64,000 bases of DNA from Cytobacillus firmus (GTDB lineage: Bacteria > Bacillota > Bacilli > Bacillales > Cytobacillaceae): contig NZ_CP098323.1 in the NCBI RefSeq assembly GCF_023657595.1, positions 3,372,001-3,436,000 of the forward strand. The letters run 5' to 3'. Made by a program: the position numbers and the translations under genes. Each line of letters opens with the position of its first letter. Position 1 is the stretch's first letter. This document shows positions 18,472-26,230 of the stretch, piece by piece. The notes beneath the pieces are model-generated. The model saw nothing but the letters and a program-made list of their open reading frames with translations, made no database searches and had not been told where the DNA came from.

Positions 18472-18479
18472 GTCCAGGA

Positions 18480-19049
18480 TTTATCGCAGTCTAACGGGCA
18501 GTAAGACCCCCACTCTAAAACTCAGATGAATCAAAAGAGGATAAGCGGGGGTCAAACTGCCCGTAAAGGCCCGATTGGTTCAACTAACAATCAGTGGGGA
18601 TAAAGCCCCCACTGATTGAAGTTTCACTTTATCGCAGTCTAACGGGCAGTAAGACCCCCACTTTATAACTCAGATGAATCAATAGAGGATAAGCGGGGGT
18701 CAAACTGCCCGTAAAGGCCCGATTGGTTCAACTAACAATCAGTGGGGATAAAGCCACCACTGATTGAAGTTTCACTTTATCGCAGTCTAACGGGCAGTAA
18801 GACCCCCACTTTATAACTCAGATGAATCAATAGAGGATAAGCGGGGGTCTTACTGCCTGTAAAGGCCCGAAAAGAAGAACAAAGACTAAGAACGCCACAT
18901 CCTCCCAAAAGCTGCCGCTTTCGGTCGTGCGATGTATCGCTGTCGTAGCTTTCCTTGTCCTGTGGCAACGTCTTTGTGACCCACTTTCCGTGGGCCTCAA
19001 CTAACAATCAGTGGGGATAAAGCCCCCCACTGATTGAAGTTTCACTTTA
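18480..19049 (+). repeat. Tandem array of repeat C, three units, 148-bp period, third unit interrupted
   Basis: Units begin at TTTATCGCAGTCTAACGGGC; the same base recurs at 18483, 18631 and 18779, an exact 148-bp period. Each holds two hairpins: ACGGGCAGT/ACTGCCCGT enclosing GACCCCC/GGGGGTC, and CAATCAGTGGGG/CCCCACTGATTG, ending GAAGTTTCACTTTAT. The third unit is split at about 18870-18990 by sequence related to repeat B copy 2. A single unit in the opposite orientation is at 46656-46794. There are no genuine ORFs. The stop codon of ypeQ lies in the last bases of the array. Confidence 0.9.
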
Positions 19050-19223
19050 TGAAAGCTTGCTTCCTATCGATTTTATTTTCACACCGACAGTGCACTCTGT
19101 AATGCAAAATCGATGGGCATATCTGCGCCCTTTTTCATCTTTATGATGTTTATGAAGGAAGCAGTCTTTGCAGTAACTGGTCATCAGCTCCTCCACTTCA
19201 TTGATAATTTCCTTTCTGCTCAA
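19047..19223 (-). CDS. ypeQ: YpeQ-like small zinc-finger protein
   Basis: A 58-residue protein with CKDCFLHKHHKDEKGRR and a later C-x3-C (FCITEC), a Cys/His arrangement suited to one zinc ion. The position behind ypeP matches B. subtilis ypeQ. The likely start is TTG at 19223, 11 bases after AAGGAAGG; no ATG is available before the internal Met14. It begins 27 bases after the ypeP stop and is probably its operon partner. Its TAA stop is formed by the last bases of the adjacent repeat C array. Function unknown. Confidence 0.75.
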   Translation of the reverse strand: MSRKEIINEVEELMTSYCKDCFLHKHHKDEKGRRYAHRFCITECTVGVKIKSIGSKLS

Positions 19224-19250
19224 AACGGTTCACGCCTTCCTTATTTGCGA

Positions 19251-19907
19251 TTATATGATCTGCATTTTGCTGTTAATAAATTTCCCTTGCAGTGCCTGGC
19301 TTGCCAGCTTATCCGCTTCTTTATTTTCATTGCGCGGAATGGATTTATATCTTGGCAGTATGCCCAGCTTTTTAATCTTTTCCTCTATCCGGTCAAGCCA
19401 GCGATTTAGATTTTCTTCATAACAAGGCCATTCACCTTCAAGCTGTTTTAATACTACCTGGGAATCCCCCTTAAATTCACATGTCATATGATGAACGCCC
19501 ATTTCTTCAAGCAGATTCAGGGTGTAATAAATGGCTGCATATTCTGCCTCATTATTATTATCCATCTCATCAAAAAGCTCATTTGCCCGCAAACGATACT
19601 TTTTTTTGCCCTGTTTAAAATAAATGACCGCACCGAGTCCGGCCTGGCCGGTATCTTTATTAAAGCCGCCATCAAAAAATACGGTAATATCATGAGGGTC
19701 CTCTTCAACTTCCATAAGAAGCTTTTTCATTTCCTTTGTGCTCCAGGAAGTGCCGGCTTCATCATAATAAATTACCTCTTTGCCCTTGCCCGACTTTTCA
19801 ATATCTTCACCAGCCTGCAAAGCAGTTTCACCATCGATCAGGTCTGAAGTAAACAAAATATCCTCAGTTCCTTTAAGTTTATATTTCCATTCTAATTTAT
19901 ATTTCAT
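19251..19907 (-). CDS. ypeP: RNase H-like protein YpeP
   Basis: A 218-residue protein with an N-terminal region of about 75 residues of unknown role, then an RNase H fold. The acidic DEDD active-site set is visible: Asp in VFFDGGFN, Glu in NNNEAEYAAIYYT, Asp in FKGDSQVVLKQL and Asp in NENKEADKLASQAL. B. subtilis YpeP is a homologue in the same position; clear RNA/DNA hybrid cleavage has not been assigned to it. AGAAAGG lies 10 bases before the ATG. Transcribed with ypeQ and divergently from ypdP. Confidence 0.85.
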   Translation of the reverse strand: MKYKLEWKYKLKGTEDILFTSDLIDGETALQAGEDIEKSGKGKEVIYYDEAGTSWSTKEMKKLLMEVEEDPHDITVFFDGGFNKDTGQAGLGAVIYFKQGKKKYRLRANELFDEMDNNNEAEYAAIYYTLNLLEEMGVHHMTCEFKGDSQVVLKQLEGEWPCYEENLNRWLDRIEEKIKKLGILPRYKSIPRNENKEADKLASQALQGKFINSKMQII

Positions 19908-20046
19908 TGAGGTCAGCCTTTCTGTACTTTATTAGCTGGTTATCATTATTAGAACTGTTTGCAATAGTTGAACTTATTATACTTTCCTTTGTTTATTACT
20001 AAATGAGTATATTTCAAGGTATAATGGTCAATGACATTTTTATATT

Positions 20047-20085
20047 CTGCGGTTCGAAAACTCCCGCATTAACAAAACTAGGAGG
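20047..20085 (+). promoter_or_regulatory. preQ1-I riboswitch
   Basis: TGCGG/CCGCA forms the P1 stem around a loop starting TTCG, followed by the A-rich tail TTAACAAAACTAGG that leads straight into the Shine-Dalgarno sequence. The tail is almost the same as in the known Thermoanaerobacter preQ1-I element, and the loop/stem geometry fits the class. The overlap with AGGAGG points to translational control: preQ1 bound would hide the ribosome binding site of the transporter gene just downstream. Confidence 0.82.
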
Positions 20086-20091
20086 AATTTG

Positions 20092-20769
20092 ATGTTTAAT
20101 GAATGGTTTGGATTGCTTTTTGCATTAATTAATTTCATTTTAGTATTGGCGATGTACCGCCTGTTCGGAAAGACTGGTCTTTTCGTGTGGATCGGCTTCT
20201 CCACTGTCATGGCCAACCTTCAAGTCGTAAAAACAATTGAAATGTTCGGACTGACTGCCACTTTAGGCAACGCTATGTATGGTACAGCTTTTCTTGTTAC
20301 AGATATCTTAAATGAGAAGTACGGAAAAGAAGAAGCGAAAAAAGCTGTATGGCTCGGTTTCTTTACTCTTCTGTCCATGACTCTGATTATGCAGATGGTA
20401 TTAATGTTCAAACCGCATGAAACGGATTTTGCACAGGAATCTCTCAGCACTCTTTTCTCGGTTCTGCCGCGAATTGCTGCCGGAAGCCTCGCTGCCTATT
20501 TAGTCAGCCAATTTACAGATGTTTATATCTTTACCTATTTAAAAAAGAAATTTCCAAAAGACGGCCAGTTTTGGATCAGGAATAATGGCAGCACCATGAT
20601 CAGCCAGCTATTGGATACCCTTGTGTTTACAAGCATTGCCTTCCTTGGTGTATTTCCCCTGGAAGAATGGATCCAAATTTTCATCACAACTTACTTGCTG
20701 AAATTTATAGTAGCTGTACTTGATACCCCGTTTGGCTATATCGCTAAACGTTTCCCAGTAAAAGATTAG
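20092..20769 (+). CDS. ypdP: Queuosine precursor transporter (YhhQ/VUT family)
   Basis: A 225-residue inner-membrane protein with about six hydrophobic segments, of the VUT_1/YhhQ family that imports preQ0/preQ1 for queuosine tRNA modification. Family landmarks are NVMANLQVVKT-like VMANLQVVKTIEMFG, YGTAFLVTDILNEKYGKEEA and RNNGSTMISQLLDTLVFTSIAF. The ATG at 20092 lies 7 bases after AGGAGG. The preQ1-I riboswitch directly upstream independently supports the substrate. Same gene order as B. subtilis ypdP. Confidence 0.94.
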   Translation: MFNEWFGLLFALINFILVLAMYRLFGKTGLFVWIGFSTVMANLQVVKTIEMFGLTATLGNAMYGTAFLVTDILNEKYGKEEAKKAVWLGFFTLLSMTLIMQMVLMFKPHETDFAQESLSTLFSVLPRIAAGSLAAYLVSQFTDVYIFTYLKKKFPKDGQFWIRNNGSTMISQLLDTLVFTSIAFLGVFPLEEWIQIFITTYLLKFIVAVLDTPFGYIAKRFPVKD

Positions 20770-20869
20770 GATGCCGTTTAGGTATCCTTTTTCTGCAGTA
20801 TCAACTATTTTTGTGATAAACTACATTTAGTTTACCCTATAATAGTGTTAAAATCAGGAGGCAATTCAA

Positions 20870-21283
20870 TTGATTGAAGTATATATCGATGGAGCAAGTG
20901 CGGGAAACCCGGGTCCCAGCGGTGCAGGCATATTTATAAAAAATAATGGCCAGGTTGAACGCTTTTCCATCGCATTGGGCTGCATGGAAAATCACGAAGC
21001 AGAATACCGTGCATTTATTCATGCACTGAAATTATGCATTGATAAGGGGTATAAAACTGTTTCGTTTCGAACGGATTCACAGCTTGTTAACCGTGCTGTT
21101 GAAAAAGAATTTGTAAAAAATAAAAAGTTTGCCCCACTGCTTGAAGAAGCTTTGGAGCTTACAGGAAAATTTGATTTATTTTTTATGAAGTGGGTTCCCA
21201 GCTCTGAAAACAAGGCAGCGGATGAATTAGCAAGAGCTGCCATTCACAAAAACAAAGTGAAAGGTCAGGAAGATCATGAATAG
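20870..21283 (+). CDS. ypdQ: RNase HI family protein YpdQ
   Basis: A 137-residue RNase H fold. Acidic residues of the active site are in VYIDGASAGNPGPSGAG (Asp), ENHEAEYRAFIHAL (Glu), RTDSQLVNRAV (Asp) and SENKAADELARAAI (Asp). It would act on RNA in RNA/DNA hybrids, although the B. subtilis homologue is poorly characterised and lacks the basic protrusion of E. coli RNase HI. The start is TTG with AGGAGG 7 bases upstream. It overlaps the following transporter gene by 8 bases. Confidence 0.88.
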   Translation: MIEVYIDGASAGNPGPSGAGIFIKNNGQVERFSIALGCMENHEAEYRAFIHALKLCIDKGYKTVSFRTDSQLVNRAVEKEFVKNKKFAPLLEEALELTGKFDLFFMKWVPSSENKAADELARAAIHKNKVKGQEDHE

Positions 21284-22196
21284 ATCAGTAATATTTGCAG
21301 ATGTAAGCCTTTTGCTGGTTGCCTTTGTGTGGGGAACCACCTTTGTGCTAGTACAAAACGCCATTGCTTTTCTTGAGCCATTCTCTTTTAATGGTGTCCG
21401 TTTTTTCCTGGCCGCTTTAATTCTGGGCGGATGGCTTGTTATTTTTGAAAGAAAACAGATAAAGAAAATGGATAGAAAGCTTTTAATATCCGGAGTTATT
21501 ATGGGCTTGTTTTTATTTATTGGCTATGCCTTTCAAACGATCGGCCTCCTGCACACAACTTCTTCAAAAGCCGGCTTTATTACGGGGTTAAGTGTAGTAA
21601 TGGTTCCAGTCTTTTCTTTAATGCTGCTAAAAATCAAGCCGGGATTCAATGCCATTATCGGAGTTTCAATCGCGACGGCCGGACTATATTTTCTAACCAT
21701 GACCGATAATGCCCCGCTGAATATTGGTGATGCCTATGTATTAATCTGTGCTGTCGGTTTTGCCCTCCATATTATCTTTACAGGTAAATACAGCAGCAAA
21801 TACCCTGCCCTGCTATTAACGGTTATCCAAGTAAGTACGGTGGCAGTATTATCAGTTATTTTCGCATTGATCACTGAAGACTGGCAGCAGGCATTGGAGA
21901 CAGAAGTTTTATTTAAAGCCAATGTGGTTACTGCGCTTATTGTGACTTCACTTTTTGCTACCGCTATCGCATTCTTTGCACAGACGGCATTTCAAAAGTA
22001 CACAACACCAACAAGAGTTGCCCTGATTTTCGCTATGGAGCCCGTGTTTGCAGCAGCTGCAGGATTTATGTGGGCGAATGAAAGACTTTCGTTTAGTGCC
22101 CTGGCCGGCTGTCTGCTTATTTTTGCGGGAATGATTTTTGCAGAACTGCCTGCTAAGAAAACGTTTTTAACTTTCAGAAAAAAAACGGCTTCATAA
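21276..22196 (+). CDS. EamA family drug/metabolite transporter
   Basis: A 306-residue membrane protein with ten hydrophobic segments in two EamA repeats (first half GTTFVLVQNAIAFLEPFSFNGVRF, second half ending TRVALIFAMEPVFAAAAGFMWANERLS). Family members export amino acids, metabolites or drugs; the substrate is unknown. The ATG overlaps the end of ypdQ by 8 bases, with AGGAAG upstream, so it is translationally coupled to ypdQ. Confidence 0.88.
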   Translation: MNRSVIFADVSLLLVAFVWGTTFVLVQNAIAFLEPFSFNGVRFFLAALILGGWLVIFERKQIKKMDRKLLISGVIMGLFLFIGYAFQTIGLLHTTSSKAGFITGLSVVMVPVFSLMLLKIKPGFNAIIGVSIATAGLYFLTMTDNAPLNIGDAYVLICAVGFALHIIFTGKYSSKYPALLLTVIQVSTVAVLSVIFALITEDWQQALETEVLFKANVVTALIVTSLFATAIAFFAQTAFQKYTTPTRVALIFAMEPVFAAAAGFMWANERLSFSALAGCLLIFAGMIFAELPAKKTFLTFRKKTAS

Positions 22197-22200
22197 TTCA

Positions 22201-22236
22201 AAAAAGGCGTGTTCTCGAAACAGACACGCCTTTTTA
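22201..22236. terminator. Bidirectional terminator
   Basis: AAAAAGGCGTGT and ACACGCCTTTTT pair around a CTCGAAACAG-type loop, with A-run and T-run on both sides. It sits between the transporter gene and the convergent 87-residue gene, whose stop codon overlaps it. Confidence 0.88.
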
Positions 22237-22497
22237 GATGATTGCTTTTTCCTTTACAAACTTTATTGCTTCCCGCCTGCTGGTAATATTCTTTGAAACC
22301 AAAGTTTCCAGCAAAGAAACGTAGAAACTTCCGTCAAATGATTTCTGTGCCTTTAATGTCAGTTCTATCGCTGCATTGGCCAGCTCGTCAGAAGCATTGG
22401 TATAATGTTTGCCAAAGTAAATGAAGCCAACTGCGTCCTCCCTGAATTGAAAACCTTTACTTTGCAAAAAATGCAAATATTCTTCAACTGTCTTCAT
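22234..22497 (-). CDS. Uncharacterised 87-residue protein, resembles DUF6123
   Basis: A small, mostly helical soluble protein (TVEEYLHFLQSKGFQFRED, GFIYFGKHYTNASDELANAAIEL, SFYVSLLETLVSKNITSRREA). The pattern resembles the uncharacterised Bacillaceae DUF6123 family, recalled from memory rather than searched. The ATG has a weak GAGGGTA-like element upstream. It shares the bidirectional terminator with the EamA gene. Confidence 0.7.
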   Translation of the reverse strand: MKTVEEYLHFLQSKGFQFREDAVGFIYFGKHYTNASDELANAAIELTLKAQKSFDGSFYVSLLETLVSKNITSRREAIKFVKEKAII

Positions 22498-22611
22498 TGT
22501 ACTTACCCTCTTCCCCTGCTCCTCCTGTATTCTTAAATCTTAACTGATTTTTCGACAATTATCTACCTTTTTTCGGCATGAAGCAGGGGCGCTGTAAGCT
22601 CAAGTGAGCAG

Positions 22612-23076
22612 CTATTTTTTCTTTTTAGTAAGAAGGTAGCCAAGTGTTCCGGTTAATACACCCAGGAGTGCTCCGCCTAATACTTCAGCAGGCTGGTGGC
22701 CAAGCATTTCCTTCAGCTTTTTTGGACCTTCTTCCTCAAATTTTACGGTTTCATCTTTGTGAATTTTATCAACCAGCTCACCCAGACTGTTTACTTTTAG
22801 GGTAAGCTCACCTGTCTGGCGCCTGATTCCCTGTGCATCATACATTACGATCAGGCCATAAACCAGTGATAGAGCAAAATCCACCGTTGGTACACCCCGC
22901 TTTAAAGCAATAAACGTGGTTAAAGACGATACGCCTGCCGAATGGGAACTTGGCATGCCTCCTGTCTGGAAAAATAAATCCGGACGCAGTTCTCCCTTTT
23001 TCACATAGTGGATCGGAATTTTCAAACCCTGTGCCATCCCTATACTTAAAAGAGCTATATAAACTCCCTTATTCAT
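22612..23076 (-). CDS. Divergent PAP2 family membrane protein (YuiD-like)
   Basis: A 154-residue membrane protein with four hydrophobic segments. MPSSHSAGVSSLTTFIALKRG and YDAQGIRRQTGE are the hallmarks of the DUF212/divergent PAP2 family (B. subtilis YuiD), related to phosphatidic acid phosphatases; the SHS motif keeps the putative catalytic His. Substrate and physiological role are unknown. GAGGTGAG lies 5 bases before the ATG. Confidence 0.88.
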   Translation of the reverse strand: MNKGVYIALLSIGMAQGLKIPIHYVKKGELRPDLFFQTGGMPSSHSAGVSSLTTFIALKRGVPTVDFALSLVYGLIVMYDAQGIRRQTGELTLKVNSLGELVDKIHKDETVKFEEEGPKKLKEMLGHQPAEVLGGALLGVLTGTLGYLLTKKKK

Positions 23077-23299
23077 AAAAACTCACCTCATCATTAGTGT
23101 TAAGTATGCAGACTTTTATTATTCCTCCTTCAAACGCTAAATAGATTGGATTTTATGGAGTAATTTAAACCGGATCTGAAGAAAAAATTCACCGCATCAG
23201 TTGCTAAATTGTACCCTGCCTGTACATGATTAAAACCCGAAGACTTTAACAATAATAAGCTTATCAAATGAAGAATTGCTGGCTTAGGAGGTGAATCAG

Positions 23300-23437
23300 A
23301 TGAGTAAAAACGGACATACAAACAGAGGAAAAAAAGCACCTGGCGTAAACCCGCAAGGATACGGACAGGATGCTGAATTTGCAGAAGAGCCTAAAAGCAA
23401 GCTGGAGAATGCAGCGAAGAAGAAAAATACTAAATAA
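23300..23437 (+). CDS. sspL: Small acid-soluble spore protein SspL-like
   Basis: A 45-residue hydrophilic, lysine-rich protein, MSKNGHTNRGKKAPGVNPQG at the start and EEPKSKLENAAKKKNTK at the end. The GVNPQG block and the Lys-rich C-terminus match B. subtilis SspL, and the place beside ypcP is conserved. SspL is a minor spore-core protein made in the forespore. TTAGGAGGTGA lies 6 bases before the ATG. I could not define a sigma-G promoter with confidence. Confidence 0.82.
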   Translation: MSKNGHTNRGKKAPGVNPQGYGQDAEFAEEPKSKLENAAKKKNTK

Positions 23438-23445
23438 TATTAGGA

Positions 23446-23468
23446 TGGCCGCCACGTGCGGCTTTTTT
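23446..23468 (+). terminator. sspL terminator
   Basis: GCCGC/GCGGC stem with a CACGT loop and six T residues, just behind the sspL stop codon. Confidence 0.85.
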
Positions 23469-23482
23469 CGATGTATGCATAA

Positions 23483-23512
23483 AAAAACTCCAGGCTAAGC
23501 CTGGAGCTTTAT
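23483..23512 (-). terminator. ypcP terminator
   Basis: On the minus strand GCTCCAGGC/GCCTGGAG with a TTA loop and seven T residues, directly behind the ypcP stop codon. Confidence 0.88.
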
Positions 23513-24403
23513 TTATGCATATTCCTTTTTAATATCAAGGAATCTGTGAAGGCCGCGGAATTCAATTTCAGTGAATTTCTCGAGGACCTTTTCACGGTTC
23601 ATTGTGAATTGGGCGAGGTCAAGAGGGCATTCAACAGGAACGTCGCATTTTATTTCGGCCAGCTGCCTGCTCAAGTGGAGCATTTCAAGATCCTGTTCGA
23701 TCTTGGCACGCTGTCCCTTTGTCAGCTGTTCCAGATTTTCTAATACGCCTTCAATATGCTCAAATTGCTGAAGCAGCTTAAGCGCTGTTTTTTCGCCAAT
23801 TCCTTTTACACCCGGGTAATTATCACTCGTATCTCCCATGAAGGCTTTCAGGTCAATCATCTGCTTAGGTGTGATTCCTTTTTCTTCATAAAACGTCTCC
23901 GTTGTATGCACAAGGTAATTGCCGTAGCCTTTTTGCAGTAAAATGACAGAAATATTGTCATCCAGAAGCTGCAGCATATCCTGATCACCAGTAAGGATCA
24001 GAACTTCCGCTTCCTGGCTTGCTTTTTTTGCAATGGTTCCAATGCAATCGTCAGCTTCAAATCCTTCAAGGCCAATATTAGGTACATCGAAGGCTTCCAC
24101 CACTTCTTTTACCAGATCGAATTGAGGCACAAGTTCAATCGGAGCTTCTGGACGGTTTGCTTTATAGGCATCGAACATTTCCGTTCGGAAGGTTTTGCTG
24201 CCCATATCCCAGCATACTGCCACATGTGACGGATTAAAGGAAGAAACAGCTGTTAAAAAATGTTTAACAAAACCATAAACTCCGTTTGTAGGAATTCCTT
24301 TAGAATTTATCATAAATTGACCGGACATTGCTGTTGCAAAATAAGCTCTGAACAGCAGCGCCATTCCATCAACAAGCAGCAGTGAAGGTTTATTCTCGTT
24401 CAT
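23513..24403 (-). CDS. ypcP: 5'-3' exonuclease YpcP (FEN/PIN family)
   Basis: A 296-residue protein equivalent to the 5'-nuclease domain of DNA polymerase I as a free-standing enzyme. Metal-binding acidic clusters are visible: LLVDGMALLFRAYFA, VCWDMGSKTFRTEMFDAYKANR, GFEADDCIGTIAKKA, LTGDQDMLQLL and FMGDTSDNYPGVKGIGEKTA (helix-hairpin-helix). It is expected to remove RNA primers and flaps during Okazaki fragment and repair processing. The ATG at 24403 is 4-8 bases after GGGAGGCGGAG; the upstream in-frame Met is inside that site. Confidence 0.95.
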   Translation of the reverse strand: MNENKPSLLLVDGMALLFRAYFATAMSGQFMINSKGIPTNGVYGFVKHFLTAVSSFNPSHVAVCWDMGSKTFRTEMFDAYKANRPEAPIELVPQFDLVKEVVEAFDVPNIGLEGFEADDCIGTIAKKASQEAEVLILTGDQDMLQLLDDNISVILLQKGYGNYLVHTTETFYEEKGITPKQMIDLKAFMGDTSDNYPGVKGIGEKTALKLLQQFEHIEGVLENLEQLTKGQRAKIEQDLEMLHLSRQLAEIKCDVPVECPLDLAQFTMNREKVLEKFTEIEFRGLHRFLDIKKEYA

Positions 24404-24482
24404 GTCTCCGCCTCCCAATTATAATCATAACAACTATTATAACATGGGAAACTCTCCATTTCTCTTGAAAAGTTTTACAGAA

Positions 24483-25085
24483 TCAGTCCGTTTCCCTGAT
24501 CAATTCCACTCCTTGTTCTTCCAATTCATAGTAAGTCGCGATTCTCGCTTTGCGGATATTATCATTTAGCTGAAATGAATAAGCAGTTCCATCGGAAAAA
24601 GTAAAAATTAATTCATCATCTGACATAACACCCATTTTATTTATAACCGTTTGCCTTGCCTGCTGAATATCCGACCATTCATAATGCTTCTCCTGCAAAC
24701 TGAGTAAGGTGTTGAAATGCACACCATTTTTATCGATATAGTGATAATAATCAAAACTTAAAATTGCCATCAAAAGCGAAATTAAAAATCCTGCTCCGAC
24801 AAAAACTTTTCCAAACCACCCGAATTTTTCGGCGCTCTTCATCCAAACTCCCAATATGATAAAAACACCCACAGCTGCCAGACCAATGCTAAATGTCAAA
24901 TAAGCTGATTTTGGCGCTTCGAATACCCAGGTTCCTTCAGGCCTGTAAAATTGAGCCTGAAATGGCGAAAGTAAAAATATTGGAATAAATATTGCAGATA
25001 ATATAAGAATGATTCCCGTCGTGACCAATATTTGAGTTATATCGGTTTTTTGTTTTTTGGTTATGGTGTAACCCGAAGTATTCAT
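24483..25085 (-). CDS. Uncharacterised membrane protein
   Basis: A 200-residue protein with three transmembrane segments (about residues 18-40, 62-84 and 93-113) followed by a soluble C-terminal domain of about 85 residues (GVHFNTLLSLQEKHYEWSD, ELIFTFSDGTAYSFQLND) that resembles the PH-like bacterial domains often placed behind such segments. No family was recognised with certainty. GGAGGGG lies 5 bases before the ATG. Monocistronic. Confidence 0.75.
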   Translation of the reverse strand: MNTSGYTITKKQKTDITQILVTTGIILILSAIFIPIFLLSPFQAQFYRPEGTWVFEAPKSAYLTFSIGLAAVGVFIILGVWMKSAEKFGWFGKVFVGAGFLISLLMAILSFDYYHYIDKNGVHFNTLLSLQEKHYEWSDIQQARQTVINKMGVMSDDELIFTFSDGTAYSFQLNDNIRKARIATYYELEEQGVELIRETD

Positions 25086-25147
25086 ATTTCCCCTCCAAAA
25101 TTTCTAATCTATCAAACATTTTAAATTATATAATAATTTAAACAGTA

Positions 25148-25175
25148 AAAAAATCCCTTTTTAAAAAGGGATTTC
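25148..25175 (-). terminator. Terminator of the rhodanese operon
   Basis: On the minus strand AAATCCCTTTTT and AAAAAGGGATTT form a perfect 12-bp stem with almost no loop, followed by a T-run. Confidence 0.8.
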
Positions 25176-25176
25176 A

Positions 25177-26013
25177 CTATTTTTCGACAGTTTCTATTTT
25201 ATTGCTGTCATAAGAGATCCAATCGCTGAAGCTTCCTGCATATAATTTAACATGTTTATAGCCGGCTTCCTTTAAAGCAAGAAAATTAGGTGCCGCCGTT
25301 ACACCAGAGCCGCAATAAACAATGATGGGTTTGTTTTTATCCATACCTGCAAATCGATTTTCCTGTTCTTTGGTATCTTTAAATCTGCCATTTTTATATG
25401 CTTCAAGCCAAACTTTATTGATTGCTCCTGGAATATGGCCTGCTTTTTTATCAATTGGCTCCTCCAGCCCCAGGTATCTCTTTTCCTCTCTGGAGTCAAT
25501 TAATACAGCGCTATCCTGATTACCTGCGACGCTTTTAACTTCTTCGCATGAGGCAATTATGTCAGGCTGCAGATCAATTTTAAAATCCGCGCGCTCCATG
25601 CTGGGAACTTCTTTAGTCAAAGGATAATCGCTTTCAGCCCATTCCTTATATCCGCCGTTCAATACAAACACTTTCTCATGCCCTAAATACCTGAGCAGCC
25701 ACCAGAATCTTGCAGCAAAAGCCCCTTCTCCGCCGTCATAGGCAATAACTGTGGTATCTCTGCTGATCCCGGCTTTCTCAAGGACTTTTTTAAGTTGAGC
25801 TGGATCCGGAAGGGGATGCCGGCCTCCGTGTTCTCTTACCGGACCTGACAGATCTTTCTCCAGATCAAAATACACTGCATGGGGAATATGGCTATGATCA
25901 TATAAGCTGCGCCCTTCATCTGGCGATCCAAGTTTAAAACGGCAGTCGGCAATTCGGATATTGGAGTCATCCAGTTTGGATAATACCCATTCCTTTTCTG
26001 CTAGATACTTCAT
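25177..26013 (-). CDS. Sulfurtransferase with tandem rhodanese domains
   Basis: A 278-residue two-domain rhodanese. The N-terminal domain is inactive-type (IRIADCRFKLG, DLSGPVREHGGRHPLPD), and the C-terminal domain carries the active-site Cys in IVYCGSGVTAA. CGSGVTA is the loop typical of 3-mercaptopyruvate sulfurtransferases, so transfer of sulfur from mercaptopyruvate or thiosulfate to thiol acceptors is expected. It starts with ATG overlapping the stop of the upstream Cys-rich gene by 4 bases, so the two are translationally coupled. Confidence 0.9.
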   Translation of the reverse strand: MKYLAEKEWVLSKLDDSNIRIADCRFKLGSPDEGRSLYDHSHIPHAVYFDLEKDLSGPVREHGGRHPLPDPAQLKKVLEKAGISRDTTVIAYDGGEGAFAARFWWLLRYLGHEKVFVLNGGYKEWAESDYPLTKEVPSMERADFKIDLQPDIIASCEEVKSVAGNQDSAVLIDSREEKRYLGLEEPIDKKAGHIPGAINKVWLEAYKNGRFKDTKEQENRFAGMDKNKPIIVYCGSGVTAAPNFLALKEAGYKHVKLYAGSFSDWISYDSNKIETVEK

Positions 26014-26201
26014 TTAAGGTTCTCCCCTTTTCTCTTTTCCATCAGGTGTATTATATGTTCCTTTGGTGTCCAGCAATTAAATTGATAGTCAGGCTTTGTC
26101 TCATAGCCCAGCCTGCTGCAAAAATAAAACATTCCGTCTTTACGTTTTTCAGGCTGGAAGTTTATGCAGGTTGCACATGCATGAAAAGAATTCTTCTCCA
26201 T
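26010..26201 (-). CDS. Small Cys-rich putative metal-binding protein
   Basis: A 63-residue protein with CATC near the N-terminus (residues 9-12), FCSRLGYE and FNCWTP, giving four cysteines in a spacing that could hold zinc or an Fe-S cluster. Function unknown. The ATG at 26201 has AAAGGGAG 6 bases upstream; the longer in-frame form beginning at 26258 would run into the preceding gene. It overlaps the rhodanese start by ATGA and follows the nucleotidyltransferase gene by 29 bases, which suggests a three-gene operon. Confidence 0.75.
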   Translation of the reverse strand: MEKNSFHACATCINFQPEKRKDGMFYFCSRLGYETKPDYQFNCWTPKEHIIHLMEKRKGENLK

Positions 26202-26230
26202 TTGTCTCCCTTTTCTTCTCAGAAATGATA

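Noticed and set aside
18480..19049. Possible CRISPR array
   Set aside because: The period is 148 bp, the units are almost wholly identical with no unique spacers, and there are no cas genes. It is a tandem repeat with hairpins.
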